From the NCBI GenBank assembly GCA_030427805.1, contig JAUICP010000002.1, positions 124,001 to 188,000 on the forward strand: a stretch of 64,000 nt of DNA, written 5' to 3'. This document shows positions 42,454 to 51,469 of this stretch, one piece after another. Source of the DNA: Bdellovibrionia bacterium (GTDB taxonomy: Bacteria; Bdellovibrionota; Bdellovibrionia; Bdellovibrionales; JAGQZY01). Position 1 is the stretch's first letter, and every line of letters starts with the position of its first letter. Both the position numbers and the translations under genes were made by a program. The notes below the pieces were generated by a model that saw only the letters and a list, made by a program, of their open reading frames with translations, was not told where the DNA came from and ran no database searches.

Positions 42454-42476
42454 GAAGTGGTTAGCGATAAAAGCTT
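42434..42476. repeat. 43-bp nested palindrome at the element right end
   Basis: AAGCTTTTAT (42434-42443) and ATAAAAGCTT (42467-42476) are perfect 10-bp inverted arms. ACCAC and GTGGT (42449-42461) form an inner stem. On the plus strand it is followed by TTTTTTGTTT, so it could also terminate plus-strand transcription. It overlaps the start codon of the minus-strand gene. It may be an operator, terminator or recombination-protein binding site. Confidence 0.5.
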
Positions 42477-42508
42477 TTTTTGTTTGGAGCTATGATTAGA
42501 CCTGCGAT

Positions 42509-42560
42509 GGTAGGACGGTCCCAGGGATCGAGTCTACTCGGAGAGCAGATTGGTTTATCG
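42509..42560. repeat. dispersed repeat, copy A
   Basis: This is a 52-bp segment beginning GGTAGGACGGTCCCAGGGAT and ending GGTTTATCG. It aligns along its whole length with copy B at 44152-44204, with a few substitutions and small gaps. The core CCCAGGGATCG recurs in the tRNA fragment at 44203-44239. It covers the last codons of the neighbouring lipoprotein gene. It could be an attachment-site relic. Confidence 0.5.
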
Positions 42561-43817
42561 GCCTCGAAGTCTACGAGTATTTGCTTTCATTCGGCTGATG
42601 GAGTGTTGATTGCTAATGCTAAATTGAGCTTTGTTGTAATTCACTCCGCCGTTCTTACCAGCGTATGAACCGCTAGATCCACCGCCAGAGTTTTTCGCAT
42701 CAATTGCCACCTGGAATTTATCGCAAGAAGTTTTGGGAGCCTTGGCCCATACACATTGCTTTTTCATTTTCCAAAGCTCGTAGATACTCTTTTTAGATAA
42801 CTCCTTATCTTCAGCCTTTTTCTTCCATGAATCGATTTCTGCTTTTTTGACTTTTCGGGTGTGTAAGTTCGCCATCCATTCCCGACTACGCTTATCATTA
42901 GATGCGTCGATTCCGTTAAATACTGGGGCGGCATTTGCGATTGCTTGATCCTTGGTCTTTCCATTTCCAAAATTTTGAAAATCTGAGTAATACTCTCCCC
43001 ATATTTCGTATCCATCATTCGAGGTTAGAAGAAAAACATCTCTTTTAGCTCGCCCCGCTCTCAAAACTTCAATTTCTGTATACTTAGGATCAACCAATAA
43101 TGTGCCATCGATGTTCATTAACCCCCAAAGCTCTTTTTGACCAACCTTATGTCTGGAGATGATAAATCCATCTATAGGCGAGAGAAGAAGGCCTGTTACA
43201 TCAGATCCCGAATGCCCAATAATTCTTCCATCCCCTGTGATCATTGAAAAAAAAGTGTCTTCTCCCGGCGGGAAAGCAACAAATCGTTTTGCACGTCCTT
43301 TTTCAAGTTCTTTTTCTGAGAACGTTAGCTCAGGAACGAGTAACTTACCTTCCATACTCACTACTTTGTACTTTTTCGTTCCTGCTGAATAGAACAACAT
43401 ATTCATATAAGAGATCATGTTTCCGTCTGCGCCAGCTTTCCTTCTCACTATGGGCCGATAAAAGGGAAGGTTCTTTTTTAAAGGAGTTTCATAGACTTTA
43501 TAGGGCTCAAGCACCTTGCCGTTTTCTACTGTATAAATAATTTTTCCAGGAACAGATACTAGTACATTGTAAGGGTGTTTCCGTATCGAATAGTAAAATT
43601 TTTCGCCAAATGGAACAACCATCTCGCCTTTTTCGCGATCATAGACTCCTTTTATTATCTTGCCATCAACCTTTTTTTGAATTTCACAAACTTTACAAAG
43701 AGTTGTGGTTCTAGGAGTTAACTTTGCGCCACCGGGAAAACCTGTGGTGGAACAACTGACCATCGACGAAAATAATAAAAGTAAAATTAGAGATTTAACT
43801 AGCTTTATGCCGTTCAT
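42555..43817 (-). CDS. WG-repeat-like lipoprotein
   Basis: This is 420 residues from ATG 43817 (MNGIKLVKSLILLLLF); the 14 residues upstream in the frame are not signal-like. The lipobox is MVSC. The mature protein has beta repeats of the WG type, best seen in LWGLMNIDGTLLVDPKYTEI, and a C-terminal helical part with two Cys (KKQCVWAKAPKTSC), ending in a Gly/Ser/Asn-rich tail. It lies between two copies of the dispersed repeat, so it may be outside the element proper or be a separate insertion. Function unknown. Confidence 0.6.
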   Translation of the reverse strand: MNGIKLVKSLILLLLFSSMVSCSTTGFPGGAKLTPRTTTLCKVCEIQKKVDGKIIKGVYDREKGEMVVPFGEKFYYSIRKHPYNVLVSVPGKIIYTVENGKVLEPYKVYETPLKKNLPFYRPIVRRKAGADGNMISYMNMLFYSAGTKKYKVVSMEGKLLVPELTFSEKELEKGRAKRFVAFPPGEDTFFSMITGDGRIIGHSGSDVTGLLLSPIDGFIISRHKVGQKELWGLMNIDGTLLVDPKYTEIEVLRAGRAKRDVFLLTSNDGYEIWGEYYSDFQNFGNGKTKDQAIANAAPVFNGIDASNDKRSREWMANLHTRKVKKAEIDSWKKKAEDKELSKKSIYELWKMKKQCVWAKAPKTSCDKFQVAIDAKNSGGGSSGSYAGKNGGVNYNKAQFSISNQHSISRMKANTRRLRGR

Positions 43818-44151
43818 GCTTCCCACTCCTCTTTGACGAACCAAGAGCCATATGTTCACTTTGATATGTCTAATTTGTGTAAATTGATATTAACAACAAT
43901 AAGATACGAGGAGACGAAGAAAGAAAAAATCACTATTTAAGTCAAGGCTAACAAATCGAATTGGTTTCAAGGTGCCCAAAGGCAACTCAGTCTTTCGACC
44001 AAACTAAAAGGGATTTGCCCTATTTGAAAAAGTCCAATTTGCACTAATTTTTCCAAAGTAGGTTAAAAGAGCCGAACTAAGGTCGGGATATAAAGTGTTT
44101 GACTCTTGAGGATTAAGAAGATTGTTACGAATAGGTATTCATACTAGAGAA
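43818..44151. other. non-coding gap before the right-end repeats
   Basis: This 334-base AT-rich stretch lies upstream of the WG-like lipoprotein gene and must carry its promoter. I see no convincing gene, RNA structure or repeat before copy B at 44152. Confidence 0.4.
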
Positions 44152-44204
44152 GGTAGGACGATCCCAGGGATCGAATCTGCCTGAAGACACTGTCGGTTTA
44201 ATCG
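44152..44204. repeat. dispersed repeat, copy B
   Basis: GGTAGGACGATCCCAGGGAT opens a 53-bp segment ending GGTTTAATCG, matching copy A at 42509-42560. It contains the 13-bp palindrome GATCCCAGGGATC. It directly precedes the tRNA-like fragment. Confidence 0.5.
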
Positions 44205-44239
44205 ACGGTCCCAGGGATCGGTTCTGTCTCCCCGAACCA
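44203..44239 (+). pseudogene. tRNA-Pro 3' fragment (attR candidate)
   Basis: The stretch ends CTGTCTCCCCGAACCA and matches the T-arm and acceptor end of tRNA-Pro at 3393-3424 (last 12 bases before the tail exactly; T-arm degenerate). No 5' half of a tRNA lies upstream. This is the pattern left when an element integrates at a tRNA and displaces the original 3' end. It is followed at once by a terminator hairpin, as the original gene would have been. Confidence 0.55.
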
Positions 44240-44245
44240 AAAAAA

Positions 44246-44270
44246 AGCCAACGGAATCGTCGGCTTTTTG
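44246..44270. terminator. bidirectional rho-independent terminator
   Basis: AGCCAACG (44246-44253) pairs with CGTCGGCT (44258-44265, one G-U). TTTTTGGTTTT follows on the plus strand and a run of nine A precedes it, giving U9 on the minus strand. It would end the cupin gene transcript (stop at 44295) and, before integration, the host tRNA. Confidence 0.8.
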
Positions 44271-44294
44271 GTTTTGGGAACTTCCGTCCGGGAT

Positions 44295-45161
44295 TTAATT
44301 GGCCTCGATAATATATTCGACATTACTAAACTCTTTTTCGTTCGTAAAAACAAAAAAGAAAATGAGGTCTTTGTCGCCCCTATTCTGAGTCTGGTGATAG
44401 GCTCCACCTTCGATGTAGAGACCCTGCCCCGCTGGAAGTTTATACTCCTGATCATTAATAAAACTCGTCGCCTCACCCTCGAGAATATAATAAGCTTCAT
44501 CATGATCATCTGGGTGTCTGTGGCGCTTTAATTCCTTTCCAGGAGGGATTTTCGCAAAACCAAAAATCATAGAAGTCTCTTTATAGTCGCCAGCACTCTT
44601 AACTGCAAAGCGAGTAAGAACGGGGTTCCCACTTTGCCATTCTGACCAAGGCTCTAGGGTCTCGTATTGTGTGACAAGAGGAGCTCTTGGACTTTTAGTC
44701 CACGCCCTTGTGTAGTCGTAAATCTCGTCCAAGGGACTATTATAGGTTTCCATGGTTACGAGTTCTTCACCTGTTGAATCATATCGATAGGAGTTTCCAG
44801 CGGGAATAAAAATAATACTTCCTTTTTGAATTTCAAATTCGCGATCAGCGAATTTGAGGATTCCTCGCCCTGCATAGACATAAATTAACTTGTCTGTGGA
44901 ATGAGATGTGCCCACGTGATTGCCCATAGGAACAGCGGTTCCGTTCGGTCTAAAAACGGGTGCTTGATAGGGGGTACGCTTTATTTGCATCCCCATAGAA
45001 GATATTGCACTCGAGTTATTTCGTTCAACGGTTAACTGATTTCCGACTGCAGCTTCACAGCGGGAGGGCAGGATTGTCTGGGCCATGGAATGACTGCAGA
45101 GGACCGCGCAAAATGTGTTCAAAAATAGTACTGAAACCAATGAAAAAGGTTTTATTGCCAT
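44295..45161 (-). CDS. secreted bicupin protein
   Basis: This is 288 residues from ATG 45161, with AGGAAG upstream. A signal peptide (about residues 1-28, ending near SMAQT) precedes two cupin domains. The first has GRGILKFADREFEIQKGSII. The second has metal ligands HRHPDDHDEAYYILEGEA and a later GAYH. It resembles periplasmic cupins with isomerase or dioxygenase-like folds. Reaction unknown. It is the first clearly chromosomal gene right of the element and is separated from it by the bidirectional terminator. Confidence 0.72.
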   Translation of the reverse strand: MAIKPFSLVSVLFLNTFCAVLCSHSMAQTILPSRCEAAVGNQLTVERNNSSAISSMGMQIKRTPYQAPVFRPNGTAVPMGNHVGTSHSTDKLIYVYAGRGILKFADREFEIQKGSIIFIPAGNSYRYDSTGEELVTMETYNSPLDEIYDYTRAWTKSPRAPLVTQYETLEPWSEWQSGNPVLTRFAVKSAGDYKETSMIFGFAKIPPGKELKRHRHPDDHDEAYYILEGEATSFINDQEYKLPAGQGLYIEGGAYHQTQNRGDKDLIFFFVFTNEKEFSNVEYIIEAN

Positions 45162-45424
45162 AGAGAACTTCCTAAACAAAATAAAATATTATTGTTTGGT
45201 GACAATTCAATTGGTGGGCCAGATTTAATCGATCAAATTTCTTTGGCAAGAGTAAAGACCACTCTTTTTGCGATAGAAATTTGAGTAAAATTTGAAATGC
45301 TTTGGATTGATTTTATCGTCCATCAACTCTGGTTGAAATTACTCGAATGAGGATCTTCAGAGGGCTCAAGAAACCGCTCTCTTTTCTCAGATCCCTCTCT
45401 ATTTGTTATTAACAAAAAGTCTTT

Positions 45425-46615
45425 TTAATAATTGAGATCATCCGGAGAGGTACCGTTAAATTCTGAACAGTTCAGCTGAGCCCAATGGACTCCGTAAACT
45501 GATTGGCCTCGTATGAAAAAGCGTCGGTTTGTATTATAAGAATTCGCTGCCTCTATGTAACTTTCCGGCAAAATATCTGGTGTAGCAACAATCCGATTTA
45601 CACAAATTGACCTTCTGTAATTATATTCGTAATTGATCGGGAAATCTAGGTAACCTCCCCCATAGGTGTTGTTATCTACTTTTATATCGATTGAAGGAAG
45701 TTCTCGATCCTCTCCAGCTTCGGCATCGCTCAACCACCAATTATCGTACCAATTTTGAATTGGATAGTAGTGAGTTGAGTACTCTCCACGCAAAAAATGA
45801 TTTCCTTCAACAGTTGCCTTGTCGGACCCATTTCGAAACTTCAATGGCGGACCCGAAACATTCTCAAAATGATTACCCTTGACTACACCGAAATCAGAGC
45901 TCTTGAAATATACAGCATGCATTAGGGCGGTTTCAACGAGATTTGCCACCTTAATAAATCGATTATCTAATACTTCGGCACCATCGATATTGTCTAATTC
46001 AATAGCTGAAAATCGAGGCGACCAATTCCCTGGACTTACGATTTCTCCAATCTTGTAAAATTCATTTTTTGATATTTCAATTTTTCCTGGCTTTATATCG
46101 GGCCACGCAGAAATATTGATTCCTGTACCATAGTGTTTTATGGACAAACCTTGAATCTTTATTGTTCCAAATCCGGAGTACCCTTTATAAGCTTTGTAAT
46201 CTGAGGACTTTCCGTAGGCAGTAAAAAATTTAATTTCTCTAACATCATAACAGCCCTGACGATGCCCATTAAATTCGGCTACCTTTCCTGGTAAATTCGT
46301 TATTTTCAAATGAACATTTTGATGAGAGTGCTTCCATTGGAATGTTTGACATTCGAAAACTCCGGCAGCGAATATATTAATATAGATCGAATCATTTTTA
46401 TTTTCCCCATTAGGATCAAACTGACCTATATATTGATCAGCTCTTTTTTGTGCTTCGGAAAGTGTGGCAATGGGATCGAACTTACGTCCTCTCGCAATGT
46501 CATTTCCTTCTGAAGATACGAAAATATTAAATTTATAGTCTACTGCATGAGAATACTGACCAATCGCTAGAGTACAAATGAGGACTCGCAATAACCGCAT
46601 CATATTTTTTTTCAT
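45425..46615 (-). CDS. secreted parallel beta-helix protein
   Basis: This is 396 residues from ATG 46615 with a signal peptide (MKKNMMRLLRVLICTLAIGQYSHA). The mature part shows right-handed beta-helix repeats: ALMHAVYFKSSDFGVVKGNH, FENVSGPPLKFRNGSDKATV, EGNHFLRGEYS, and the opening IFVSSEGNDIARGRKFDPIA typical of pectate-lyase-like polysaccharide-binding folds. It could be a surface polysaccharide lyase or adhesin. There are no partner genes. Confidence 0.65.
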   Translation of the reverse strand: MKKNMMRLLRVLICTLAIGQYSHAVDYKFNIFVSSEGNDIARGRKFDPIATLSEAQKRADQYIGQFDPNGENKNDSIYINIFAAGVFECQTFQWKHSHQNVHLKITNLPGKVAEFNGHRQGCYDVREIKFFTAYGKSSDYKAYKGYSGFGTIKIQGLSIKHYGTGINISAWPDIKPGKIEISKNEFYKIGEIVSPGNWSPRFSAIELDNIDGAEVLDNRFIKVANLVETALMHAVYFKSSDFGVVKGNHFENVSGPPLKFRNGSDKATVEGNHFLRGEYSTHYYPIQNWYDNWWLSDAEAGEDRELPSIDIKVDNNTYGGGYLDFPINYEYNYRRSICVNRIVATPDILPESYIEAANSYNTNRRFFIRGQSVYGVHWAQLNCSEFNGTSPDDLNY

Positions 46616-46910
46616 TGACCCACCCATTCCGTGCTAATCATTAAATTTTTTCGATTTCGTAAGGTAAAACACTTGAAATGACAAAAAGTTCTGTTTTTAA
46701 AAAAACTCATGGCTCTTTTCTTTAAAGTCGCAATCTGAACCATTTTTTTGCTTTATTTTAAGACTTACATTGCAGAGGCTCCCAAGGTGAATCCAACCCG
46801 GCCCCTCATTGAGGGTGTTATTTGTGGTATTCGAGTCGAGAATATCAAAGAGTCCTTATTGACGTATCCCTTCTATCGATTAAACTTTGTTATAAAGAAG
46901 AGGTATCTCT

Positions 46911-48014
46911 ATGCGCCCTAAGGCTTATTGGATTGTATTTTTACTCCCCCTAATTCTCATATCCTGTGTGGATCCGAGCCTTCGAACAAAGAAGTCCCCA
47001 CAACCCAAAAAACAGGGGCTAGATATAAAGAAAAGTGTTTTCGTAAAGAGAACAGCTCCCGTCAAATGCATTGAAAAGACCGTGGCCGGAAGAACCGTGT
47101 TTGTCAGTCATGATGGCTCTGAGGGATGGTATTACGATTCCAAAACAGGACCCTTTTACAATCCCAAGTATTATTCAGCGGGCCCTCGACTGGGAGAAAT
47201 TCCAGATAAGTATTTTGAAATCATCGATGGGGTAAAAATGGGATTAAAGCGGGGAATTAGAACCTATGATGATCTCAAAAATCTAGGTGTGAAATTTCCT
47301 GAGTATGCTTATCCCGACGAAAAATGGAGAGCTGCCATCCATGCTGCAACCTACGACAAAGATTATGGTTGTCATAAAAATATCAACAAAGTCACGGTCG
47401 CCAAAGCCTTAAAAGAAATGGACGAGGAAAGTAAAGGAACAAGAAAACTCGTGGAGCAACTAAGCTCTCAAAGAGCTCAGAAAACAGCGGCCCGTCGGGC
47501 TAAAGAAACAGCACGTAACCAAAAAATAAGTGCTGAAATCGCAAAGAAAAGAAACGCACAAATAAATGAACACCTTATGGCAACTCAGCAGTGCAGAAAG
47601 CCTATTTACAAACACCTTTCAGGTACCGTGGTTTGCAATGGAAAAACTCTTAAACCAATTCAACTCCCCGTTGATTTAGTACAACCCAGTTACCTCATAA
47701 AAACTAAAATGGGCCTAATAACACTTTCTCCTAAAATGAAAGAAGAGTCGAAATTCGTAGATGTTATCGCCGCCCATCCAAACCTTACAAATCGTTCCAT
47801 CCATCAGTGCCCCGTTTGCAAGGGGAAGGGCTATTCGGTTTCACAAAGGGCCATTGAAACTCGCTTCGCCCCCAAACACACGTATCGAAACAATTTGAAA
47901 ATCACAGAGAAGACTACCATTACCTCAACTCAAAAACATTATGATGGAATCTGTGGTCGATGCCTCGGCCACGGCGAAGTTCCATCCGCGTGGAATGGCT
48001 ACAATAATAGGTAA
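46911..48014 (+). CDS. lipoprotein with DnaJ-like zinc-finger motifs
   Basis: This 367-residue protein has a signal ending in lipobox LISC. The middle is charged and helical (KKTAARRAKETARNQKISAE, roughly). The C-terminal end carries two CxxCxGxG-type motifs as in the DnaJ zinc-binding domain: CPVCKGKGYS at about 303 and CGRCLGHGEVP at about 350. The motifs are unusual for a lipoprotein exposed outside the cytoplasm, and no J-domain is present. It may have a redox or metal-binding role. No homologous partner is nearby. Confidence 0.6.
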   Translation: MRPKAYWIVFLLPLILISCVDPSLRTKKSPQPKKQGLDIKKSVFVKRTAPVKCIEKTVAGRTVFVSHDGSEGWYYDSKTGPFYNPKYYSAGPRLGEIPDKYFEIIDGVKMGLKRGIRTYDDLKNLGVKFPEYAYPDEKWRAAIHAATYDKDYGCHKNINKVTVAKALKEMDEESKGTRKLVEQLSSQRAQKTAARRAKETARNQKISAEIAKKRNAQINEHLMATQQCRKPIYKHLSGTVVCNGKTLKPIQLPVDLVQPSYLIKTKMGLITLSPKMKEESKFVDVIAAHPNLTNRSIHQCPVCKGKGYSVSQRAIETRFAPKHTYRNNLKITEKTTITSTQKHYDGICGRCLGHGEVPSAWNGYNNR

Positions 48015-48034
48015 TTACTTAACAGTCTGAGTTT

Positions 48035-48562
48035 CTAATCATCGTGCTCATCGTGCTCGGAATTTCCTGACTTCGCGTCCGAATCCGGCTGCATCAAATT
48101 ATTGCCTGTGTAAGCCTGGCCTGCGCCATAAACGTAGACGAGCTCACCCCCCGAGTGGCCCACTTGGTAGCCTAAAAATCCGAGACCCAATTGAGCTACG
48201 ATCAGCGCGCTTAAACTCACGTTAAAAAGAATCCCCGTCGGTACCATGAAAATCACTAACGAAAAAATCCCTAGTACAATGGTTGCGACCATAAATACTT
48301 CGGCCTTTTCCTCATGCCTTTCGATATGGGATTCGTTGACAACTCGCTCAACCTTATCTTCTTCTTCCTCACCTGTTTCCAGTGCCATGTAGCTCGAAGC
48401 GCCAAGCATTAGGTGTAAAAGTGAGACGGCAATGAGTCCTTTTTTCCCAATGAAGTTCCTAAAATAAAGAAGCCCCAAAACAAGTGTTATGACTGGCAGC
48501 AAAACAGTTAAGCCCATAGGAATATGGACGATAGCTGGGTGTAGTGGTAGGTTTCCGAACAT
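48035..48562 (-). CDS. DUF2231-like membrane protein
   Basis: This 175-residue protein begins NLPLHPAIVHIPMGLTVLLP, the standard start of DUF2231 proteins (HPxxVHxP). It has four membrane helices, an acidic insert (ETGEEEEDKVERVVNE) and a His/Asp-rich C-terminal tail (SEHDEHDD). The family is often linked to membrane heme or copper electron carriers, but that link is not visible here. It is divergent from the LuxR-type gene. Confidence 0.75.
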   Translation of the reverse strand: MFGNLPLHPAIVHIPMGLTVLLPVITLVLGLLYFRNFIGKKGLIAVSLLHLMLGASSYMALETGEEEEDKVERVVNESHIERHEEKAEVFMVATIVLGIFSLVIFMVPTGILFNVSLSALIVAQLGLGFLGYQVGHSGGELVYVYGAGQAYTGNNLMQPDSDAKSGNSEHDEHDD

Positions 48563-48674
48563 AATTACTCTCCTCTGCTAGAAACAGAATCAGAGTAATG
48601 AATTCAGGTCATAGGGTAAATAGGGCATAGCACTTAAATGGCTGAATTTATTGGTTTTAGGAGGTTTGTTATAT

Positions 48675-49181
48675 ATGCTTAAACCCTACGAACGCTATCT
48701 GGGCATCATTTTACTTTTCGGAGTGGCACTTTTAACGACCCTTGATCTTGTCAGCGATATTGACGAAGGGGTCGACACTCGCCATGCGTTTATCGAAGGA
48801 CTAATCATCGCTCTCTGCCTGACTGGCATTCTGTTCTTTTTAAATTTGATTCGAAAGCAAAAGACTCTACTCAAATCATCTCTGGATCAGGCCAGGGAGG
48901 ATCTTAATTATTGGAAGAAGAGATCTTCGAATTTCATTAACGGCCTTGGAGTCGAGATTGAGAAACAGTTTGAAAGTTGGAACCTTTCAAAGAGCGAAAA
49001 GGAAATCGCACTTTTACTCATCAAAGGATTTTCATCTCGTGAGATTGCAGAGGTGAGAAAGACTTCAGAAAAAACGGTTCGTGTTCAAACGAGCTCTATC
49101 TACAAAAAGGCAAATTTGGCCAATCGAAACGAACTTGCCGCTTTTTTTCTAGAGGATCTACTTCTACCACAAGAGGGTTGA
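48675..49181 (+). CDS. membrane-anchored LuxR-type regulator
   Basis: This is 168 residues from ATG 48675, with AGGAGG upstream. Two N-terminal membrane helices (about 8-26 and 40-60), a short coiled linker, then a LuxR/GerE HTH: LSKSEKEIALLLIKGFSSRE, IAEVRKTSEKTVRVQTSSI. Such membrane-tethered regulators act as one-component signal transducers. It ends 7 bases before a convergent gene. Confidence 0.72.
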   Translation: MLKPYERYLGIILLFGVALLTTLDLVSDIDEGVDTRHAFIEGLIIALCLTGILFFLNLIRKQKTLLKSSLDQAREDLNYWKKRSSNFINGLGVEIEKQFESWNLSKSEKEIALLLIKGFSSREIAEVRKTSEKTVRVQTSSIYKKANLANRNELAAFFLEDLLLPQEG

Positions 49182-49188
49182 GAAGAAA

Positions 49189-50484
49189 TTACCGACACTG
49201 ATCCACATTAATAGATCTATTGAACACATCATCAAACAAGTGGTGGCGCCATTGGCTGCCGAGGTTGCGATCATCAACAAAAAGAGCAAGCTCTCTTGAA
49301 TTAACCCAACTTTGATTGTCCATATTGGCACTGCCGAAATAGACGATTCGATCATCGACAATCATAAATTTGGCGTGGCTAGCGGGGGGATTGGTTCCTC
49401 TGATGGGACTGACGCCATCTTGACTGAACCATCGGACCTGCAATTGATCACAGGTGCTATTACCGAGGTGGGGCTTTAAAGCATCGTAGAATCTGCGAAC
49501 ACTCACCGAGTTATTCCCACCCCTGGTCGGTAAGTCCTGACCAAACTGAATAAAACCTTTACTTAAAATGATTCGAACGCGAACCCCTCGGTTGGCAGCA
49601 CTTGCAAGGGCTGTCATAAAACGAGTGACGTTCAAGTTGGGCGTAATTATATCCACGGTCTTCTTTGCATTTTCAACCGACTCTATAAAAGCAGCATTCA
49701 TGGAGTTCGATCTAATTTTATCGGTGAGATTTGGAAGCACCCAAGATCGTGTCGTTAAAATCGGCCGACAAGTGCTCGTTAGCGATGAAGGAACCACCGC
49801 TCTCCACTCGCCCGGATAATGGGCCCGATTCACCTTCGATCTCCATGTTTGGACAAAGTCGTAATCGACATGGGTCAAAACTTCACCGCGTACCACAAAT
49901 CCCAGATCATAGAAGCCTTTTCCATTGTTATTAGATGAAAAGTTAGCACCCGTAATCAGGGCAACCTTACCATCCGCACTCACCGTTTTTACGTGATTCG
50001 CTCCAAGGAGATTCGCTTTAAAAAAGCCCAAGTGAATTTCTATTCCCGGAAGATCCAATCCGTGCTCTTCAAGGTAGTCCTGGAATTTTTCACGCTCATT
50101 GACCTCATTTTGAAGGGCAATGATATTAACCATTAGCCAAATATGTACCGTTCCAGTCTTTCTCTGGCTCACTCGTCTGGCGTGTAACTTTCTAATCGCG
50201 TCCGCAAGATAGAGGGCGGGCTTGGTCTTGGGCTCAAATTTCCAGGTTTGAATATAGACATGCTTGTCAGCATTGACCACCATTTGATGAACTCTGCGGA
50301 AGATAGCGTCTGAGTAGACATAGATCGATGGCTCAACTGAGTTGTTAGTTGATAAAAAAGCCTCTCGCCCTGGGGAGTAGCTTTGATCCATAATTCCCCA
50401 TGAATCAAAAGCCGCACTCGTGCAATGGGCTTTAACATCAAAAGAAAACAGTAAACTCAATACGGCAAGTAAACAGCGAAACAT
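49189..50484 (-). CDS. secreted phospholipase D-family protein
   Basis: This 431-residue protein with signal peptide (about residues 1-19, SFDVKAHC) has two HKD motifs: NHVKTVSADGKVALITGANF at about 178 and SHAKFMIVDDRIVYFGSANM at about 380. These are the catalytic His-Lys-Asp signatures of PLD, transphosphatidylases and cardiolipin synthases. Being secreted rather than membrane-bound, it is more likely to hydrolyse lipids or nucleic acid. It is convergent with the LuxR-type gene. Confidence 0.85.
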   Translation of the reverse strand: MFRCLLAVLSLLFSFDVKAHCTSAAFDSWGIMDQSYSPGREAFLSTNNSVEPSIYVYSDAIFRRVHQMVVNADKHVYIQTWKFEPKTKPALYLADAIRKLHARRVSQRKTGTVHIWLMVNIIALQNEVNEREKFQDYLEEHGLDLPGIEIHLGFFKANLLGANHVKTVSADGKVALITGANFSSNNNGKGFYDLGFVVRGEVLTHVDYDFVQTWRSKVNRAHYPGEWRAVVPSSLTSTCRPILTTRSWVLPNLTDKIRSNSMNAAFIESVENAKKTVDIITPNLNVTRFMTALASAANRGVRVRIILSKGFIQFGQDLPTRGGNNSVSVRRFYDALKPHLGNSTCDQLQVRWFSQDGVSPIRGTNPPASHAKFMIVDDRIVYFGSANMDNQSWVNSRELALFVDDRNLGSQWRHHLFDDVFNRSINVDQCR

Positions 50485-50823
50485 CCCTCCTTTTTACGGG
50501 AAAACCCGAAAATGAGCGATCGATATGGCCCTTCGATACAAATCTTACAAATCCCGGCCCAATTTGGCGCTGAAGATCAGGCGTCCTTTTGCAGAACCTA
50601 CCCCTGAAGCTCGCACAATTGATTCTAAAGACCCACTAGGCCCTTAAAGAATGTTCACAAATTATCGAATTTCAACGTTAACAGGACTTCCCAAGATTCC
50701 CCTATACTATTGGTATTATTACTTTATATTAATTTTTATAACTTTTTATGTTCACATTAAATAGTTTTTATATGATAATCGGAATTCCTTTGAGAAACTG
50801 GTTACACGACAAAGGAGTTTAAA
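50485..50823. other. intergenic region upstream of the paralogous lipoprotein operon
   Basis: This is 339 bases of AT-rich DNA between divergent genes. It must hold the promoter of the lipoprotein-TIGR02147-lipoprotein operon; the ribosome site AAAGGAG precedes ATG 50824. I do not see a recognisable operator palindrome or RNA gene. Confidence 0.35.
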
Positions 50824-51456
50824 ATGTTTAAATCGAATCTTTTAAGTTACGTAGTGCTCGCCCTCACGCTGACTCTTTTAGTGTCGGCCTGTAGCACAGA
50901 AAACCAAGATGACAATGAAGTTGCAAGTGTCGCCATCCAATGGGGTTCATACACCACCACCTTTAATGAAAGCAAGGTGAACCTAAATCACAAATCCTTA
51001 CTAGGACAGCTATTCGCAATTGAATCATCAAATGCTGCGGTTTCTAACCTGACTGCATGCTTCAAGCGCCTTCGCTTTAAAAAATTAATGGAAGACGAGG
51101 TGGATCCAGCTAATTCTGAAGACAACGTCGATTTTGACCTCGGAGAGGTCAGTATTGACAACAACGGAACATTCCTAGGCAATGTTAGCGTTCCAGTAGA
51201 CACCTATCGTCGCGTCGAATTTGACTTAGAGTCGGACTGCGCTAGTGGCCACAGCCTTCAGTTAACAAACTCTAACGGAAGCTTTGACTCTCAAGACCGA
51301 ATTACAATTCGATTTGAAGGAACCCTTGAGATTACAGGTGATGGAACTCTAAATTTGAATGTTCAACAGATTTTGGACGCACTCAATGACTTTAATACCC
51401 CCGGCGATAGCCAGGCTCTCAAAAATGAAGCAGAATCAATTGCTGGAGTCCTCTAA
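50824..51456 (+). CDS. lipoprotein, paralogue 1
   Basis: This 210-residue protein has signal peptide and lipobox VSAC. The mature beta-rich domain shares a series of motifs with the product of 52309-52869: LTACFKRLRFKK, DLGEVSIDNNGTFLGNVSVP, YRRVEFDLESDC and RITIRFEGTLEIT. This suggests DUF4382-like immunoglobulin-type domains. Two Cys probably form a disulfide. Two paralogues flank a TIGR02147 regulator, so they are probably controlled together. Confidence 0.65.
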   Translation: MFKSNLLSYVVLALTLTLLVSACSTENQDDNEVASVAIQWGSYTTTFNESKVNLNHKSLLGQLFAIESSNAAVSNLTACFKRLRFKKLMEDEVDPANSEDNVDFDLGEVSIDNNGTFLGNVSVPVDTYRRVEFDLESDCASGHSLQLTNSNGSFDSQDRITIRFEGTLEITGDGTLNLNVQQILDALNDFNTPGDSQALKNEAESIAGVL

Positions 51457-51469
51457 AAAAGGCTAATTC

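Noticed and set aside
42509-44239. CRISPR-like repeats
   Set aside because: Only three imperfect copies with very unequal spacing and no cas gene.
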